Shown in pieces: positions 44,906 through 53,657 of a DNA stretch of 64,000 nucleotides. Origin of the DNA: Pontibacter diazotrophicus. Its GTDB lineage: Bacteria > Bacteroidota > Bacteroidia > Cytophagales > Hymenobacteraceae. How positions within the stretch are numbered: the first letter of the stretch is position 1; each line of letters starts with the position of its first letter. The translations under genes and the position numbers were made by a program. The DNA is taken from positions 91,909 through 155,908 of the forward strand of contig NZ_QRGR01000019.1 of assembly GCF_003367245.1 (NCBI RefSeq). Reading direction: 5' to 3'. Under the pieces are notes generated by a model. The model saw only the letters and a program-made list of their open reading frames with translations, searched no databases and was not told the DNA's origin.

Positions 44906-45841
44906 ATGAGAAACATAGCCATTGCTATTCATGGAGGAGCTGGCACCATTACAAAAGCATCTCTTACCCCGGAGCAGGAGAAAGCTTATAAAGCCGCATT
45001 GAAAGAGGCTGTAGAATTAGGGTATAAACTGCTGCAGGACGGAAAGCCAGCGCTGGATGCTGTGGAGCAGGCGGTTGTAAGCCTGGAGGATAACCCCTTG
45101 TTTAATGCTGGCCGTGGCTCCGTTTTCACGAAAGAAGGCGGGCACGAGATGGATGCTGCTATTATGTGCGGGCAAACACTGGAAGCGGGAGCAGTAGCGG
45201 GCGTGAAGGGTATCAGGAACCCCATCAGTCTTTCGCGGGCTGTGCTGCAGCACTCCGACCATGTGATGCTGAGCGGCTATGGGGCAGAAGAGTTTGCCCG
45301 GAACCATGGCTTTGCCTTTGCTCCTGAATCCTACTTCTTCAGTTCTCAGCGGTACAAGCAATGGAGCGAAGTGCGCGACTCCGATGTTTTTATGCTCGAC
45401 CACACGGAGCAGGTGGATGAGAAGTATGGCACCGTAGGAGCGGTTGCCGTAGACAGCGCAGGAAACGTGGCTGCTGCCACCTCCACCGGCGGAATGACTA
45501 ACAAACGCTATAACCGGATTGGCGATACACCTATTATTGGCTCGGGAACCTATGCCAACAACAACACCTGTGCTGTCTCCTGCACCGGACACGGAGAATT
45601 CTTTATGCGTGCCGTAGTGGCCTATGATGTGTCCTGCCTGATAGCGTATAAAGGTTATTCGCTGCAGCAGGCCTGTGATGAGGTAGTAATGGATAAGCTG
45701 GTGCAATTCGGTGGGGAAGGAGGCCTGATTGCCGTGAATGCAGCTGGAGAGGTGGCGCTGCCCTTCAACTCTGAAGGAATGTACCGGGCCAGCAAGCAAA
45801 ACCAGGAAGAAACCTTTGTGGGAATATACAGGGAAGGCTAA
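44906..45841 (+). CDS. Isoaspartyl peptidase / L-asparaginase (plant type)
   Basis: A 311-residue Ntn-hydrolase precursor without a signal peptide. It starts IAIHGGAGTITKASLTPEQE, the family's usual N-terminus, and contains LFNAGRGSVFTKEGGHEMDA. The autocleavage site is KYGTVGAVAVD with Thr176 as the nucleophile after cleavage, and GGMTNKRYNRIGDTPIIGSG forms the substrate site. It should hydrolyse beta-aspartyl dipeptides and possibly asparagine. It faces the cyanophycinase gene on the other strand with 36 bases between the stops, so the two can complete cyanophycin breakdown to Asp and Arg. Confidence 0.94.
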   Translation: MRNIAIAIHGGAGTITKASLTPEQEKAYKAALKEAVELGYKLLQDGKPALDAVEQAVVSLEDNPLFNAGRGSVFTKEGGHEMDAAIMCGQTLEAGAVAGVKGIRNPISLSRAVLQHSDHVMLSGYGAEEFARNHGFAFAPESYFFSSQRYKQWSEVRDSDVFMLDHTEQVDEKYGTVGAVAVDSAGNVAAATSTGGMTNKRYNRIGDTPIIGSGTYANNNTCAVSCTGHGEFFMRAVVAYDVSCLIAYKGYSLQQACDEVVMDKLVQFGGEGGLIAVNAAGEVALPFNSEGMYRASKQNQEETFVGIYREG

Positions 45842-45877
45842 TTAACTGGCATTTGTTTCTAACCCTATAGTAGTTGC

Positions 45878-46768
45878 TTACTTTGTTTCCTGTAACTGCG
45901 CATGGTGAAAAGCTTCTTCGCTTTTGAAGAAGCGGCGGGAGTTGAAATCATAGAGGTTGCCTTTCGCCAGCACGTGCATCACCATGTTATCGATGGCGAC
46001 GGGACGGCCCTTTTCTACCTCATGCACGTTTGTGTACTGCACATCGTGGCCATCTACCACTACCACCAGATTAGAGCCGATAGTCTCAATGATATGGCCT
46101 TCTGTCAGAAGTACTCCGGTGTCTTCACCTAAACCAATCCCTACTGTTTTAGGGTGCGTTACTACCGCCTCCATCAGGCGGCCAAAGCGGCCTCTGACCA
46201 CAAAATGCGTATCGATGATAACGCCATCAATTAGGTTAAGCCCCTCACCGATTTTAACGGAGCCCCGCAAAAGCGATTCAGTGGCGCTGCCGCCTTTTAT
46301 CATGACTTTGGACATGGCCATGGCCCCGGCGCTGGTTCCGGCTATTGTAAAATCTTCGTTCCAGTAGCGTTGCTTCAGCACTTCCAGGATGTCAGTGTGT
46401 AGGAACATACGCGTAATACGGGACTGATCGCCGCCACTGAACATCACCCCATCTGCCTTTTTAATCCGCTCCAGGTACGCCGGGTCCAGTGCGTCCTCTT
46501 CGGTGCGGATGTGCATCAGGCCCACGTTCTCCACCCCCAAAATTCCGAAGGCGCTCAGGTAGCGTTCCCCGACCTCTTCAGGTATCATGGATGCTGTTGT
46601 AATGACTTCAATCTGTGGTTTACGGGCTGGGATTTCCTGCAGAAAGCGCTTCAGTATACCCAACTCAAAAAAGTCGAGGTAATACTTTTTCTTTGATCTG
46701 GGATTAGGGTAGGTACCCTTATCTTCATTTCCGCCTATCGCAATAAGTTTTCCTTTGGGTTTGTCCAC
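45878..46768 (-). CDS. cphB: Cyanophycinase (peptidase S51)
   Basis: A 296-residue cytoplasmic serine peptidase. GKLIAIGGNEDKGTYPNPRS at the start, DGVMFSGGDQSRITRMFLHT, and the nucleophile elbow AGTSAGAMAMS with Ser146, all as in CphB. VIIDTHFVVRGRFGRLMEAV and GIGLGEDTGVLL are further family motifs. The enzyme cuts cyanophycin (multi-L-arginyl-poly-aspartate) to beta-Asp-Arg dipeptides. No cyanophycin synthetase (cphA) is in the window, so storage or foreign cyanophycin use cannot be told apart. Its product would be the substrate of the isoaspartyl peptidase encoded convergently. Confidence 0.93.
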   Translation of the reverse strand: MDKPKGKLIAIGGNEDKGTYPNPRSKKKYYLDFFELGILKRFLQEIPARKPQIEVITTASMIPEEVGERYLSAFGILGVENVGLMHIRTEEDALDPAYLERIKKADGVMFSGGDQSRITRMFLHTDILEVLKQRYWNEDFTIAGTSAGAMAMSKVMIKGGSATESLLRGSVKIGEGLNLIDGVIIDTHFVVRGRFGRLMEAVVTHPKTVGIGLGEDTGVLLTEGHIIETIGSNLVVVVDGHDVQYTNVHEVEKGRPVAIDNMVMHVLAKGNLYDFNSRRFFKSEEAFHHAQLQETK

Positions 46769-47094
46769 GGGTGCTGTCGTCTTTTATTCTTTCATCAGGG
46801 TAGCACGTGCAATTTACAAAACATGCCACCATCCCAATAGGATTACAGCATTTAATAAAAATCGTTTCACAATAATTGACGCACCGGATCAGGTTCTACA
46901 GATTTCCACGATTTATTTATAGCTCACTATTTATGTATATAGATTAATTTATATTATACACTGTTGCAGCGAAATAAAACAACTATTTAGTTAATAAAAA
47001 ATCATATATCAAAACTCAGCGATTAGTGTGTCGTATAGTGATGTACATAGGCTGATAAGCCATTTAATTTTTTAACGCGAAACCTTTCCAAGCT
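46769..47094. other. AT-rich divergent intergenic region
   Basis: About 325 bases between the cyanophycinase start and the DUF892 gene start, serving both promoters. No coding sequence, no repeat, and no convincing -33/-7 pair was seen. Confidence 0.4.
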
Positions 47095-47586
47095 ATGAAA
47101 CTTAACAATTTAAAGGACCTTTTGATCCACGAACTAAAAGACATTTATAACGCAGAGCAGCAAATTACGAAGGCGCTCCCTAAAATGATGAAGGCAACTT
47201 CTTCAGATAAATTAAAAGAAGCTTTTCAGGAGCACCTGGATGTAACACAGCAGCAGATCGAGCGCCTGGAGAGTGTCTTTGAAACCCTTGGCGAGAAGGC
47301 CAAAGGTGAAAAATGCCTGGCAATGGAAGGCATCATCCGTGAAGCCGAATCGATGATTAGCGAGAAGGCAGATGCAAGTGTAATGGATGCCGCACTCATT
47401 GCTAGTGCACAACGGGTAGAACACTATGAAATTGCTGCATATGGTACTGTATGTGCGTATGCGAAGCAGTTAGATATGAAGGATGTGTTAAAGCATCTGA
47501 CAACCACACTTGAAGAAGAGAAGAAGACAGATGCTAAGCTTACAAAACTTGCAGAGCAGGCCATTAATATCAAGGCTGAAAAATAA
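47095..47586 (+). CDS. YciE/YciF-type ferritin-like protein (DUF892)
   Basis: A 163-residue helical protein of the ferritin-like DUF892 family. It begins NLKDLLIHELKDIYNAEQQI, the first helix with the Glu/His positions, then IERLESVFETLGEKAKGEKC, ALIASAQRVEHYEIAAYGTV and LEEEKKTDAKLTKLAEQAIN. The Glu and His residues of the di-metal site are present at family positions. Members are induced in stationary phase and oxidative or osmotic stress and may bind a di-iron centre. A strong terminator follows about 100 bases downstream. Confidence 0.92.
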   Translation: MKLNNLKDLLIHELKDIYNAEQQITKALPKMMKATSSDKLKEAFQEHLDVTQQQIERLESVFETLGEKAKGEKCLAMEGIIREAESMISEKADASVMDAALIASAQRVEHYEIAAYGTVCAYAKQLDMKDVLKHLTTTLEEEKKTDAKLTKLAEQAINIKAEK

Positions 47587-47684
47587 GTCAACATTCTGAT
47601 TTGATACTAGAGGGGCTCTGTACCTTCGCCTGGCTTAATCAGCAGGTAAGAAGGTAACAGAGTTTTCCAACACAAAACAAACTT

Positions 47685-47725
47685 AAAAGAGAGGCGCAGC
47701 TATACTTTAGCTGCGCCTCTCTTTT
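47685..47725. terminator. Bidirectional terminator
   Basis: An 18-bp perfect stem (AAAAGAGAGGCGCAGCTA and its complement) with a 5-base loop between the convergent DUF892 and M1 peptidase genes. Confidence 0.85.
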
Positions 47726-47730
47726 TGCTT

Positions 47731-49629
47731 CTACTTCAGGAGGTCATCCAGTGTTACCGTAGACACTGCATGGTAATTAGGCCGGGCTTTCGCATAAATG
47801 GCAAGCGCCTTTTTCTTTCCCTCCGGCGTCCTGATCAGTTCCCTGTAAATCGGCACCAGGAATTTGCGGCGGCCCACGTTCGTCAGGAAAGTCTCCAGCG
47901 CCTGGTCAGCAGTAGTGTAATTGTTACGGATGGCATGCAGGAACCAGGCGGCTAAAACCTCAGCATTGCCTGAGTTGGTGAAGTTGAAGGCCCTGTCCAG
48001 CTCCGCTAACTGTTGCTGCGACATCTGCTCCGGCAGCATCCGGATAAAGTGCAGCCATTCGTGGCTCGACCAATCAGCTGTATTTAGCTGTGCGGCAGGT
48101 GTGCCGCTTTGCCAGCTCTGGTAAGCTTCTTCCACTTTCGCGAAGCGGGAGGATGTCGGTTTCACAAAGTCCTCTGGCAGGCCCGGCGAGAAAACCCATC
48201 CCTCCACATTTATCTTTTGCGCCAGTTCCTCGTCTCCTTTTATCAGCTCAGAGCGCAGGAAGTTCAGGAATTTGTCTGTGTTGGTGCTCTGGAAGGCAAA
48301 GGTGCTGAAATAGTTGTTCAGGAAGGCGTCAAATCTTTCGCGGCCTACGGCCCGTTCAACATTCCTTAAAAAGAAGTTTCCTTTCTCGTACGCAATATCT
48401 GTCAGCCCTTCATCCGGGTCACGACCTGCGAGGTCGAGTTTCAGGCGGGTATCCGGGTGGCTGGCACCTATTTCCTCTATGGTGTTGGTGAGGTCCTGGT
48501 AGCCCAGCACGTTCAGCATATCCGCGTATTCTTTGCCATAGAGTTCTTCCATAATGCGGCGCTCAAAGTATACGGTAAAGCCTTCATTCAGCCAGAAGTC
48601 GTTCCAGGTGCCGTTGGTAACCAGGTTACCACTCCAGCTATGTGCGAGCTCATGCGCAATAAGGCTGGTGAGGGAGCGGTCTTTTGCCAGCACAGTAGGC
48701 GTCACAAAGGTCAGGCGTGGGTTCTCCATACCGCCGAAAGGGAAGGAGGGCGGCAGCACCAGCAGGTCATACTGGTCCCAACGGTATTTCCCGTACAGTT
48801 TTTCGGCAGCCACGAGCATCTTGTCCATTTCAGCAAATTCGTAAGCCGCCGCGTCAATGGTAGCAGGTTCTGCATAAATACCTGTCTGCGGCCCGATTTC
48901 GCGGAACGTCAGGTCACCCACTGAAAGGGCCATCAGGTAAGAAGGGATCGGCTGCTTCATCTCAAACGAGTAAACACCGGTGTCGTTCTTTGTTGTCGGG
49001 TTCTCTGCACTCATCAAAGCCAGCAGCTCCTTTGGCACTTTTACATTGGCATTATAAGTGATGCGGATGCCGGGGCTGTCCTGGATCGGGATCCAGGTGC
49101 GGGCAAGGATAGCCTGCGACTGCGTGAACAGGAACGGGTGCTGTTTTCCGGCTGTCTGCTGTGGGTTCAGCCACTGCAGGGCGGCCGCATCCGGCGAAGT
49201 GCTGTATTGTATAGTCACCTTCCTCGTATCAGGTTTGATCTGTACGATCAGGGGCTGGCCCAGGGTCGGGTCACTGTCGCCTAAGCGGAAGGTTGTTTCC
49301 TCCAGTGCATCGCCTAAGTAAACCTTTTCAATCTGCAGGTTGCGCGTGTCGAAAATAATCTGGTCTGTGCCGGTCTTGTTCTCTATCTGGTAAGCTGCCC
49401 GGCCACTTAGTACTTTCTGGTCAAAGTTAACCGCAATATTCAGGTCAAGGTGTTGGGCTACTGCCTCTGCGGGCCTGGCATAGCTGTGCACATCAACAGG
49501 GGCTGCTTCTACAGCACTTTGTTCTTCTGTCATGGTTTGGTTGTTGTTAGCAGGTTGCGTGGAGCAGGAGGCAAGCTGCAGGCTTCCTGCCACACCCAGC
49601 CCAAGTAAGCATCGTAGGTATACGTTCAT
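47731..49629 (-). CDS. M1 family zinc aminopeptidase, lipoprotein
   Basis: A 632-residue protein with a lipobox (SLQLASCSTQ, acylated Cys near residue 22), so anchored in the membrane facing the periplasm or surface. The aminopeptidase active site is complete: the exopeptidase motif FGGMENPRLTF, then HELAH (His326, Glu327, His330) with the third zinc ligand Glu349 in WLNEGFTVYFERR. The C-terminal helical domain resembles leukotriene A4 hydrolase, so it may also carry epoxide hydrolase-like activity, which is uncertain. It trims peptides from their N-termini. The fold-back element lies 35 bases upstream of its start. Confidence 0.94.
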   Translation of the reverse strand: MNVYLRCLLGLGVAGSLQLASCSTQPANNNQTMTEEQSAVEAAPVDVHSYARPAEAVAQHLDLNIAVNFDQKVLSGRAAYQIENKTGTDQIIFDTRNLQIEKVYLGDALEETTFRLGDSDPTLGQPLIVQIKPDTRKVTIQYSTSPDAAALQWLNPQQTAGKQHPFLFTQSQAILARTWIPIQDSPGIRITYNANVKVPKELLALMSAENPTTKNDTGVYSFEMKQPIPSYLMALSVGDLTFREIGPQTGIYAEPATIDAAAYEFAEMDKMLVAAEKLYGKYRWDQYDLLVLPPSFPFGGMENPRLTFVTPTVLAKDRSLTSLIAHELAHSWSGNLVTNGTWNDFWLNEGFTVYFERRIMEELYGKEYADMLNVLGYQDLTNTIEEIGASHPDTRLKLDLAGRDPDEGLTDIAYEKGNFFLRNVERAVGRERFDAFLNNYFSTFAFQSTNTDKFLNFLRSELIKGDEELAQKINVEGWVFSPGLPEDFVKPTSSRFAKVEEAYQSWQSGTPAAQLNTADWSSHEWLHFIRMLPEQMSQQQLAELDRAFNFTNSGNAEVLAAWFLHAIRNNYTTADQALETFLTNVGRRKFLVPIYRELIRTPEGKKKALAIYAKARPNYHAVSTVTLDDLLK

Positions 49630-50149
49630 TATTTATTTTATATCTTTTAGGTGTAAGATAGGCATTAGAGCATGTTTAAATTTCGTTTTTGCAAGCGAAA
49701 ATTGTTCAGAAAGGGTTCTGGCGAAGTGTTTTTCTCGCAGCATAGCAGCGCTATGGTGCGAGAAAAAGGAGAAGCCAGGTTCCTTTATGGGCAATTTGCA
49801 GCGCAAAGTATGAATTTTAAACATGCTCTTAAAGCCAAATGACGAAAGCGGAAGCAAAGGCCGGGCCGGATTCGCTTGGGGCAGCCGTTAACTATTTTCT
49901 CTTTCGTATTGTTATGATGTAGAATGGTGGCAGTAAGCAACGTATAACAGGGGCTGAAAAGCTAAAACAAAGCATAGAAGAACCTCTATAGAACATTTTG
50001 TGCTGTTTTGTAGTACATAGAGCTGAAGTGCCAAATTTAACTCATTAAGATACTTTTAATTGGACTATTTAAAGATTGTTGTAGGATTAACCAGAGCAGT
50101 ATTCAGACAGATTCAGTTAAAAAGCACATTAACCAACTAAACCCGAAAA
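49630..50149. other. Intergenic region holding a fold-back element
   Basis: About 520 bases between divergent genes. The first part is the element at 49665-49832. The remainder (49833-50149) has no coding sequence, and no clear promoter was found. Confidence 0.5.
49665..49832. mobile_element. MITE-like fold-back element, copy 1
   Basis: Terminal inverted repeats AGAGCATGTTTAAA (49667-49680) and TTTAAACATGCTCT (49816-49829). The interior also pairs imperfectly and has a strong central hairpin (TTTTTCTCGCA / TGCGAGAAAAA around CATAGC/GCTATG). A second copy at 55418-55577 shares long stretches such as TTGTTCAGAAAGGGTTCTGG and TATGGGCAATTTG. It encodes no protein, so it would be a non-autonomous element or structured repeat. 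No target duplication could be established. Confidence 0.7.
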
Positions 50150-51895
50150 ATGAACCCTTACATTCATAAATATCTTGTTGTGCCACTTGTTGCTGGCCTA
50201 GGCATGGTTGCAGTAAGCAGTTGTAACCAGACCTCTTCAGAAGGAGGCGATGAGGGGGGAATAACCTCCGGCCTGTTTGGTAGCAACGAGTTACCACAAG
50301 CCTCTACCGACAGCGTGTTTGTAGTCAATTACATTGAAAAAGAACCGGAATTTAAGGAGCATGAAGAATATATGTTCCTGTTTTACGGCGACCGGGATTA
50401 TGAACTGGCCTGGTTCCGTGAAAACGAACTGGTGCCTGAAACAGAAAAGTTTCTGGCTGTTATAGAAGGTTCTTCCAAAGAGGGGCTTGAGCCGGCAAAA
50501 TACCGCATCGTGGACATCGAGAAAATGATAGAGCAGTACAGGCAGATGGAGCCCAAGGATTCTGCCAGGCTTGCGCTGCAGCAGGAAATTGACGTGGCCC
50601 TCACAGCTTCCTACTTTAACTATGCGTCTGACTTTTACCGGGGCCGTTTTAACCCGCAGCTGGTTGGAAACAACAGCTGGGATGTTAAGAAAAACAAAAT
50701 CAAACTGCACAAGACCCTCCAGACTATTTTACGCGAGCGTGAGAGTACGTACCCATACTATGAGTTTGAGGCCTTGCATGCAGGCTATACCCGGCTTCGT
50801 GACAAGCTCCAGGAGTATCGTAAACTAGAGGAAGAAGGCGGGTGGCCCAAAATTGAACTAGGCGATAGAAAGGTGCTGAAAGAAGGGGATACGGCGGCGG
50901 CTGTGTTAACGCTGCGCAAGCGCCTTAACCCGGATAAGCAATTCTCACAAAACGATTCTGCCCTGTATGTATATGATGGAAACCTGGCCAGGCAGGTAAA
51001 GCAGTTCCAGATGCTGCACGGCCTGAAAGAAGACGGCGTAGTAGGAGGGAATACCCTTTCCACCATGAACGTGCCGGTGGAGGAACGCATCCGCCAGATA
51101 ACGATTAACATGGAGCGCTGGCGCTGGATTCCAAAGCGTCTGGTGCCAAAGAGCCTGGATCAGAAGTATATATGGGTGAATATTCCGGAGTACAAGATGT
51201 ACATCTATGAAGACCCCGATAACGATCCTGAAGCCGAAAGAGCGTATAAGAAGGTGATGGACATGCGCGTGATTGTAGGTAAAACCATGCACTCGACCCC
51301 CATCTTCAGTGATAAACTGGAGTATGTGGTGATGGCGCCTTTCTGGAACGTGCCCAATACCATTATGGAAGCTGAGATTAAGCCGAAGTTGGTGAACAAC
51401 CCGGATTGGCTGTCCACGCAGAACATGGAGGTGGTAACGAAGGAAAAGAATCCGAAGAATATTTCTCCTTCTTCCATCAACTGGGACAATGTTACAAAGG
51501 AGAACTTCCAGTACATGGTGCGCCAGAAACCGGGCCCTAAGAATTCCCTGGGTATGATCAAGTTCCTGTTCCCGAACGAGTATAACGTGTACCTGCACGA
51601 TACACCCGCTGATGCGCTCTTCAGCCAGACCTCCCGTGATTTTAGCCATGGCTGTGTGCGCGTAGAGCAACCGGTGGAACTTGCCAAATACCTTTTGCAG
51701 GACCAGCCGGAATGGACCGAGTCTAAAATTAGAAGTACCATGACCAGCGGTGAGGAAGAATGGGTAACCTTGCCTACCAAGGTGCAGGTGTATATTGTTT
51801 ACTTTACCAGCTGGGTAGATGAGAAGGGGCAGATACATTTCCGGGAAGACCTCTACGGCCACGATAAAAAGCTGGCCCAAGAATACTTCGGGTAA
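50150..51895 (+). CDS. L,D-transpeptidase (YcbB/LdtD type) lipoprotein
   Basis: A 581-residue protein with a lipobox (GMVAVSSCNQTS, Cys near residue 25). After a scaffold domain there is a peptidoglycan-binding unit (LVRQ-type region around NLARQVKQFQMLHGLKEDGV, GGNTLSTMNVP). The catalytic YkuD domain has YVVMAPFWNVPNTIM, HDTPADALFSQTSRDFSHGC with His500 and Cys502, and VRVEQPVELAKYLL. Such enzymes make 3-3 cross-links in peptidoglycan or attach proteins, bypassing beta-lactam-sensitive penicillin-binding proteins. A strong terminator follows, then the azurin-like gene. Confidence 0.93.
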   Translation: MNPYIHKYLVVPLVAGLGMVAVSSCNQTSSEGGDEGGITSGLFGSNELPQASTDSVFVVNYIEKEPEFKEHEEYMFLFYGDRDYELAWFRENELVPETEKFLAVIEGSSKEGLEPAKYRIVDIEKMIEQYRQMEPKDSARLALQQEIDVALTASYFNYASDFYRGRFNPQLVGNNSWDVKKNKIKLHKTLQTILRERESTYPYYEFEALHAGYTRLRDKLQEYRKLEEEGGWPKIELGDRKVLKEGDTAAAVLTLRKRLNPDKQFSQNDSALYVYDGNLARQVKQFQMLHGLKEDGVVGGNTLSTMNVPVEERIRQITINMERWRWIPKRLVPKSLDQKYIWVNIPEYKMYIYEDPDNDPEAERAYKKVMDMRVIVGKTMHSTPIFSDKLEYVVMAPFWNVPNTIMEAEIKPKLVNNPDWLSTQNMEVVTKEKNPKNISPSSINWDNVTKENFQYMVRQKPGPKNSLGMIKFLFPNEYNVYLHDTPADALFSQTSRDFSHGCVRVEQPVELAKYLLQDQPEWTESKIRSTMTSGEEEWVTLPTKVQVYIVYFTSWVDEKGQIHFREDLYGHDKKLAQEYFG

Positions 51896-51957
51896 TCCGC
51901 TTTTGATATAAGAAAAGATGGCTGTGGTCTCTGAACATTTGGAAGAGCACCAGCCAC

Positions 51958-52013
51958 AAGCAACAGAGCCTTTCACCTTCAATCAACTGCATGGCTTAAG
52001 GGCTCTGTTGCTT
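51958..52013 (+). terminator. Hairpin after the L,D-transpeptidase gene
   Basis: A 13-bp perfect stem (AAGCAACAGAGCC / GGCTCTGTTGCTT) with a 30-base loop, 62 bases after the stop codon and just before the next gene. A T-run is lacking. Confidence 0.6.
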
Positions 52014-52029
52014 ATTAAATGAGATACTA

Positions 52030-52587
52030 ATGAAAAGATATGTTTTGAATGGAAGTCTGCTGTTTTGTTGCTTGTTCCTCTGGAACTGTAATCCGGCAGA
52101 TTCTAGATCGGAGGAGATTCCTGTTGCTTCTGAAGAACTGATGGCAGAAGGTGAAGCTGATAGCGCGGGTGCCTATGTGGTGGAGGAGCAGGATACGACG
52201 CTGCAGCCGGTACAGGAAATAACCTTGCATGCCATCGGGAATACCCTCGAAGAGATAGCCTACAAAGAGGATACCCTTGAGGTTGAAGCAGAGGTTCTGG
52301 TAAACCTGACATTCATCAACGAAGGGGTAGATATGCCCATGATGCATAATGTAGTTTTCACTGCCCCCGACAAGTACAAGCAGGTAGCGATGGCGGCTGC
52401 TGAAGTAGGCGCCTCCGGAAACTATGTGCCGGAAACACCGGCTGTGATTGCGGCCTCACCCATGGCCTTGCCCGGGCAGACTGTTGAGCTCGAGTTTATC
52501 TCTCCCTCAAAACCGGGTGCTTACAATTATGTGTGTACCTATCCAGACCACTGGCACCGGATGCATGGTGTTTTACTCGTCAAATAG
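52030..52587 (+). CDS. Azurin/auracyanin-like copper lipoprotein
   Basis: A 185-residue exported lipoprotein (lipobox LFLWNCNPA, Cys near residue 19) with an acidic spacer to about residue 60. The C-terminal ~125 residues form a cupredoxin. Type 1 copper ligands can be placed: His in MPMMHNVVF, and the C-terminal loop CTYPDHWHRM, which gives Cys, His and Met with azurin spacing (C-x4-H-x3-M). It probably carries electrons in the periplasm or at the outer face of a membrane, for example to a terminal oxidase or nitrite reductase; no such partner is in the window. Confidence 0.88.
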   Translation: MKRYVLNGSLLFCCLFLWNCNPADSRSEEIPVASEELMAEGEADSAGAYVVEEQDTTLQPVQEITLHAIGNTLEEIAYKEDTLEVEAEVLVNLTFINEGVDMPMMHNVVFTAPDKYKQVAMAAAEVGASGNYVPETPAVIAASPMALPGQTVELEFISPSKPGAYNYVCTYPDHWHRMHGVLLVK

Positions 52588-52611
52588 AAAACTCCTTTTT
52601 TAATTTTTTAG

Positions 52612-52656
52612 AGGCCGGTAAGAGAGCTGCTTTTGAATAAGCCTTCTTACCGGCCT
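52612..52656 (+). terminator. Terminator after the copper protein gene
   Basis: Stem AGGCCGGTAAGA / TCTTACCGGCCT with a 21-base loop, 24 bases after the stop, followed by TTGTTTTT. Confidence 0.75.
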
Positions 52657-52840
52657 TTGTTTTTCCTTCCTCTTTCTTATCAGTAGTGCATCATAGGTTT
52701 GCCGGTATAGTGCTATTATCAATATAGACACTATAGAGTGTTTGCCGCTTCGTTTGTTTCGCCATTTATGTCATAGCCTGGCCAGAATCAACTCAACAGA
52801 TTGAAAGTATAAGACCTTTTGAATAGTGATAAAAGGTTGA

Positions 52841-52888
52841 AAAAGACGCTATTGTGGATAACTCGACTTATCCACAATAGCGTCTTTT
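52841..52888. repeat. 21-bp hairpin containing two DnaA-box 9-mers
   Basis: Perfect 21-bp arms (AAAAGACGCTATTGTGGATA plus A, and its complement) with loop CTCGAC. The apex holds TGTGGATAA (52853-52861) and TTATCCACA (52868-52876), each an exact match to the E. coli consensus DnaA box. On either strand it also resembles a terminator. Confidence 0.65.
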
Positions 52889-53026
52889 ATCCCTGCCATT
52901 ATGTCACTTATATAGTTTTGATACACATTTCTTCTAAAGTTTAGCCTCCATTTCACCAACAAAATTCTGTTTTCCTGATGTTATTATAGAAGCAGGAGCG
53001 AAGGCTGCAGGAATAATAGCGGTTTT

Positions 53027-53060
53027 ACTGTTTACAAATGTATATACATTTGTAAACAGT
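53027..53060. promoter_or_regulatory. Perfect 34-bp palindrome, possible XRE operator
   Basis: ACTGTTTACAAATGTATATA continues into the exact complement. It contains ACAAATG and CATTTGT, the same half-sites as the site at 53180-53198 just before the XRE gene. Confidence 0.5.
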
Positions 53061-53161
53061 ACTATTTTGCTGGCAATCATTACTTATAAACAGCTCATTT
53101 ATAGACTGTAGTGAGATACTATGTGAAGAACAAGAGTAAGCTATATTTATATTGATTAACG

Positions 53162-53193
53162 TTTGTTTTCTTGTAAAATCATTTGTATGTTAC
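53162..53193 (+). promoter_or_regulatory. Candidate promoter of the XRE gene
   Basis: TTTG (53162-53165) and TATGTTAC (53186-53193; four of the six fixed bases of TAnnTTTG) are 20 bases apart. The -7 region lies inside the palindrome 53180-53198. Confidence 0.3.
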
Positions 53194-53198
53194 AAATG
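53180..53198. promoter_or_regulatory. Palindromic operator over the XRE promoter
   Basis: CATTTGTATGTTACAAATG is a 7-5-7 inverted repeat (CATTTGT / ACAAATG) 34 bases upstream of the XRE start. Position over the -7 region suggests autorepression by the helix-turn-helix protein. Confidence 0.5.
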
Positions 53199-53231
53199 TA
53201 AAGGTCTAAAAAAGCAAAATAACGTCATCCT

Positions 53232-53657
53232 ATGGTGGATCGAATAAGGCAACTCATGGAGTATAAGGAGTTTACCTCTACTCAACTTGCTGATAACATA
53301 GAAGTGCCTCGTGCTGTAGTCAGCCACATCCTTAGCGGCAGGAATAAACCGAGTCTGGACGTCATGCTAAAGATTATAAGCTGCTACAGGGAAATAAGCG
53401 TCAACTGGCTTTTGCTCGGAGAAGGAGATATGCTAAAAGGTTTAGCCTCAGAAAGTAAGCCTGAAAAAGCTGTTGCCTCCCCAGAAGATGAACAGCCTAA
53501 GGCAAGTGCTGAAACACCAAACCCATCGCCACCACCTGAAAAAGTACAAGAACCGTCTCCTGTAGTAAGAGCACCACTGGCTGACGGTAGAGCCATAGAA
53601 CAGGTCATGGTTTTCTACACCGACAAGACCTTTACCTCTTATAAGCCTGGGGTTTAA
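53232..53657 (+). CDS. XRE-family helix-turn-helix regulator
   Basis: A 141-residue DNA-binding protein. Residues about 1-65 form a lambda-repressor-type helix-turn-helix: RIRQLMEYKEFTSTQLADNI, then EVPRAVVSHILSGRNKPSLD and LKIISCYREISVNWLLLGEG. An acidic Pro-rich linker (EKAVASPEDEQPKASAETPN and beyond) joins it to a short C-terminal tail EQVMVFYTDKTFTSYKPGV, common in bacteroidete regulators of this type. It stands alone, with two palindromes sharing ACAAATG/CATTTGT half-sites just upstream, so autoregulation is likely. No phage or toxin genes are adjacent. Confidence 0.9.
   Translation: MVDRIRQLMEYKEFTSTQLADNIEVPRAVVSHILSGRNKPSLDVMLKIISCYREISVNWLLLGEGDMLKGLASESKPEKAVASPEDEQPKASAETPNPSPPPEKVQEPSPVVRAPLADGRAIEQVMVFYTDKTFTSYKPGV

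Noticed and set aside
52841..52888. Replication origin at the DnaA-box hairpin
   Set aside because: No origin genes or unwinding element nearby; only two boxes.
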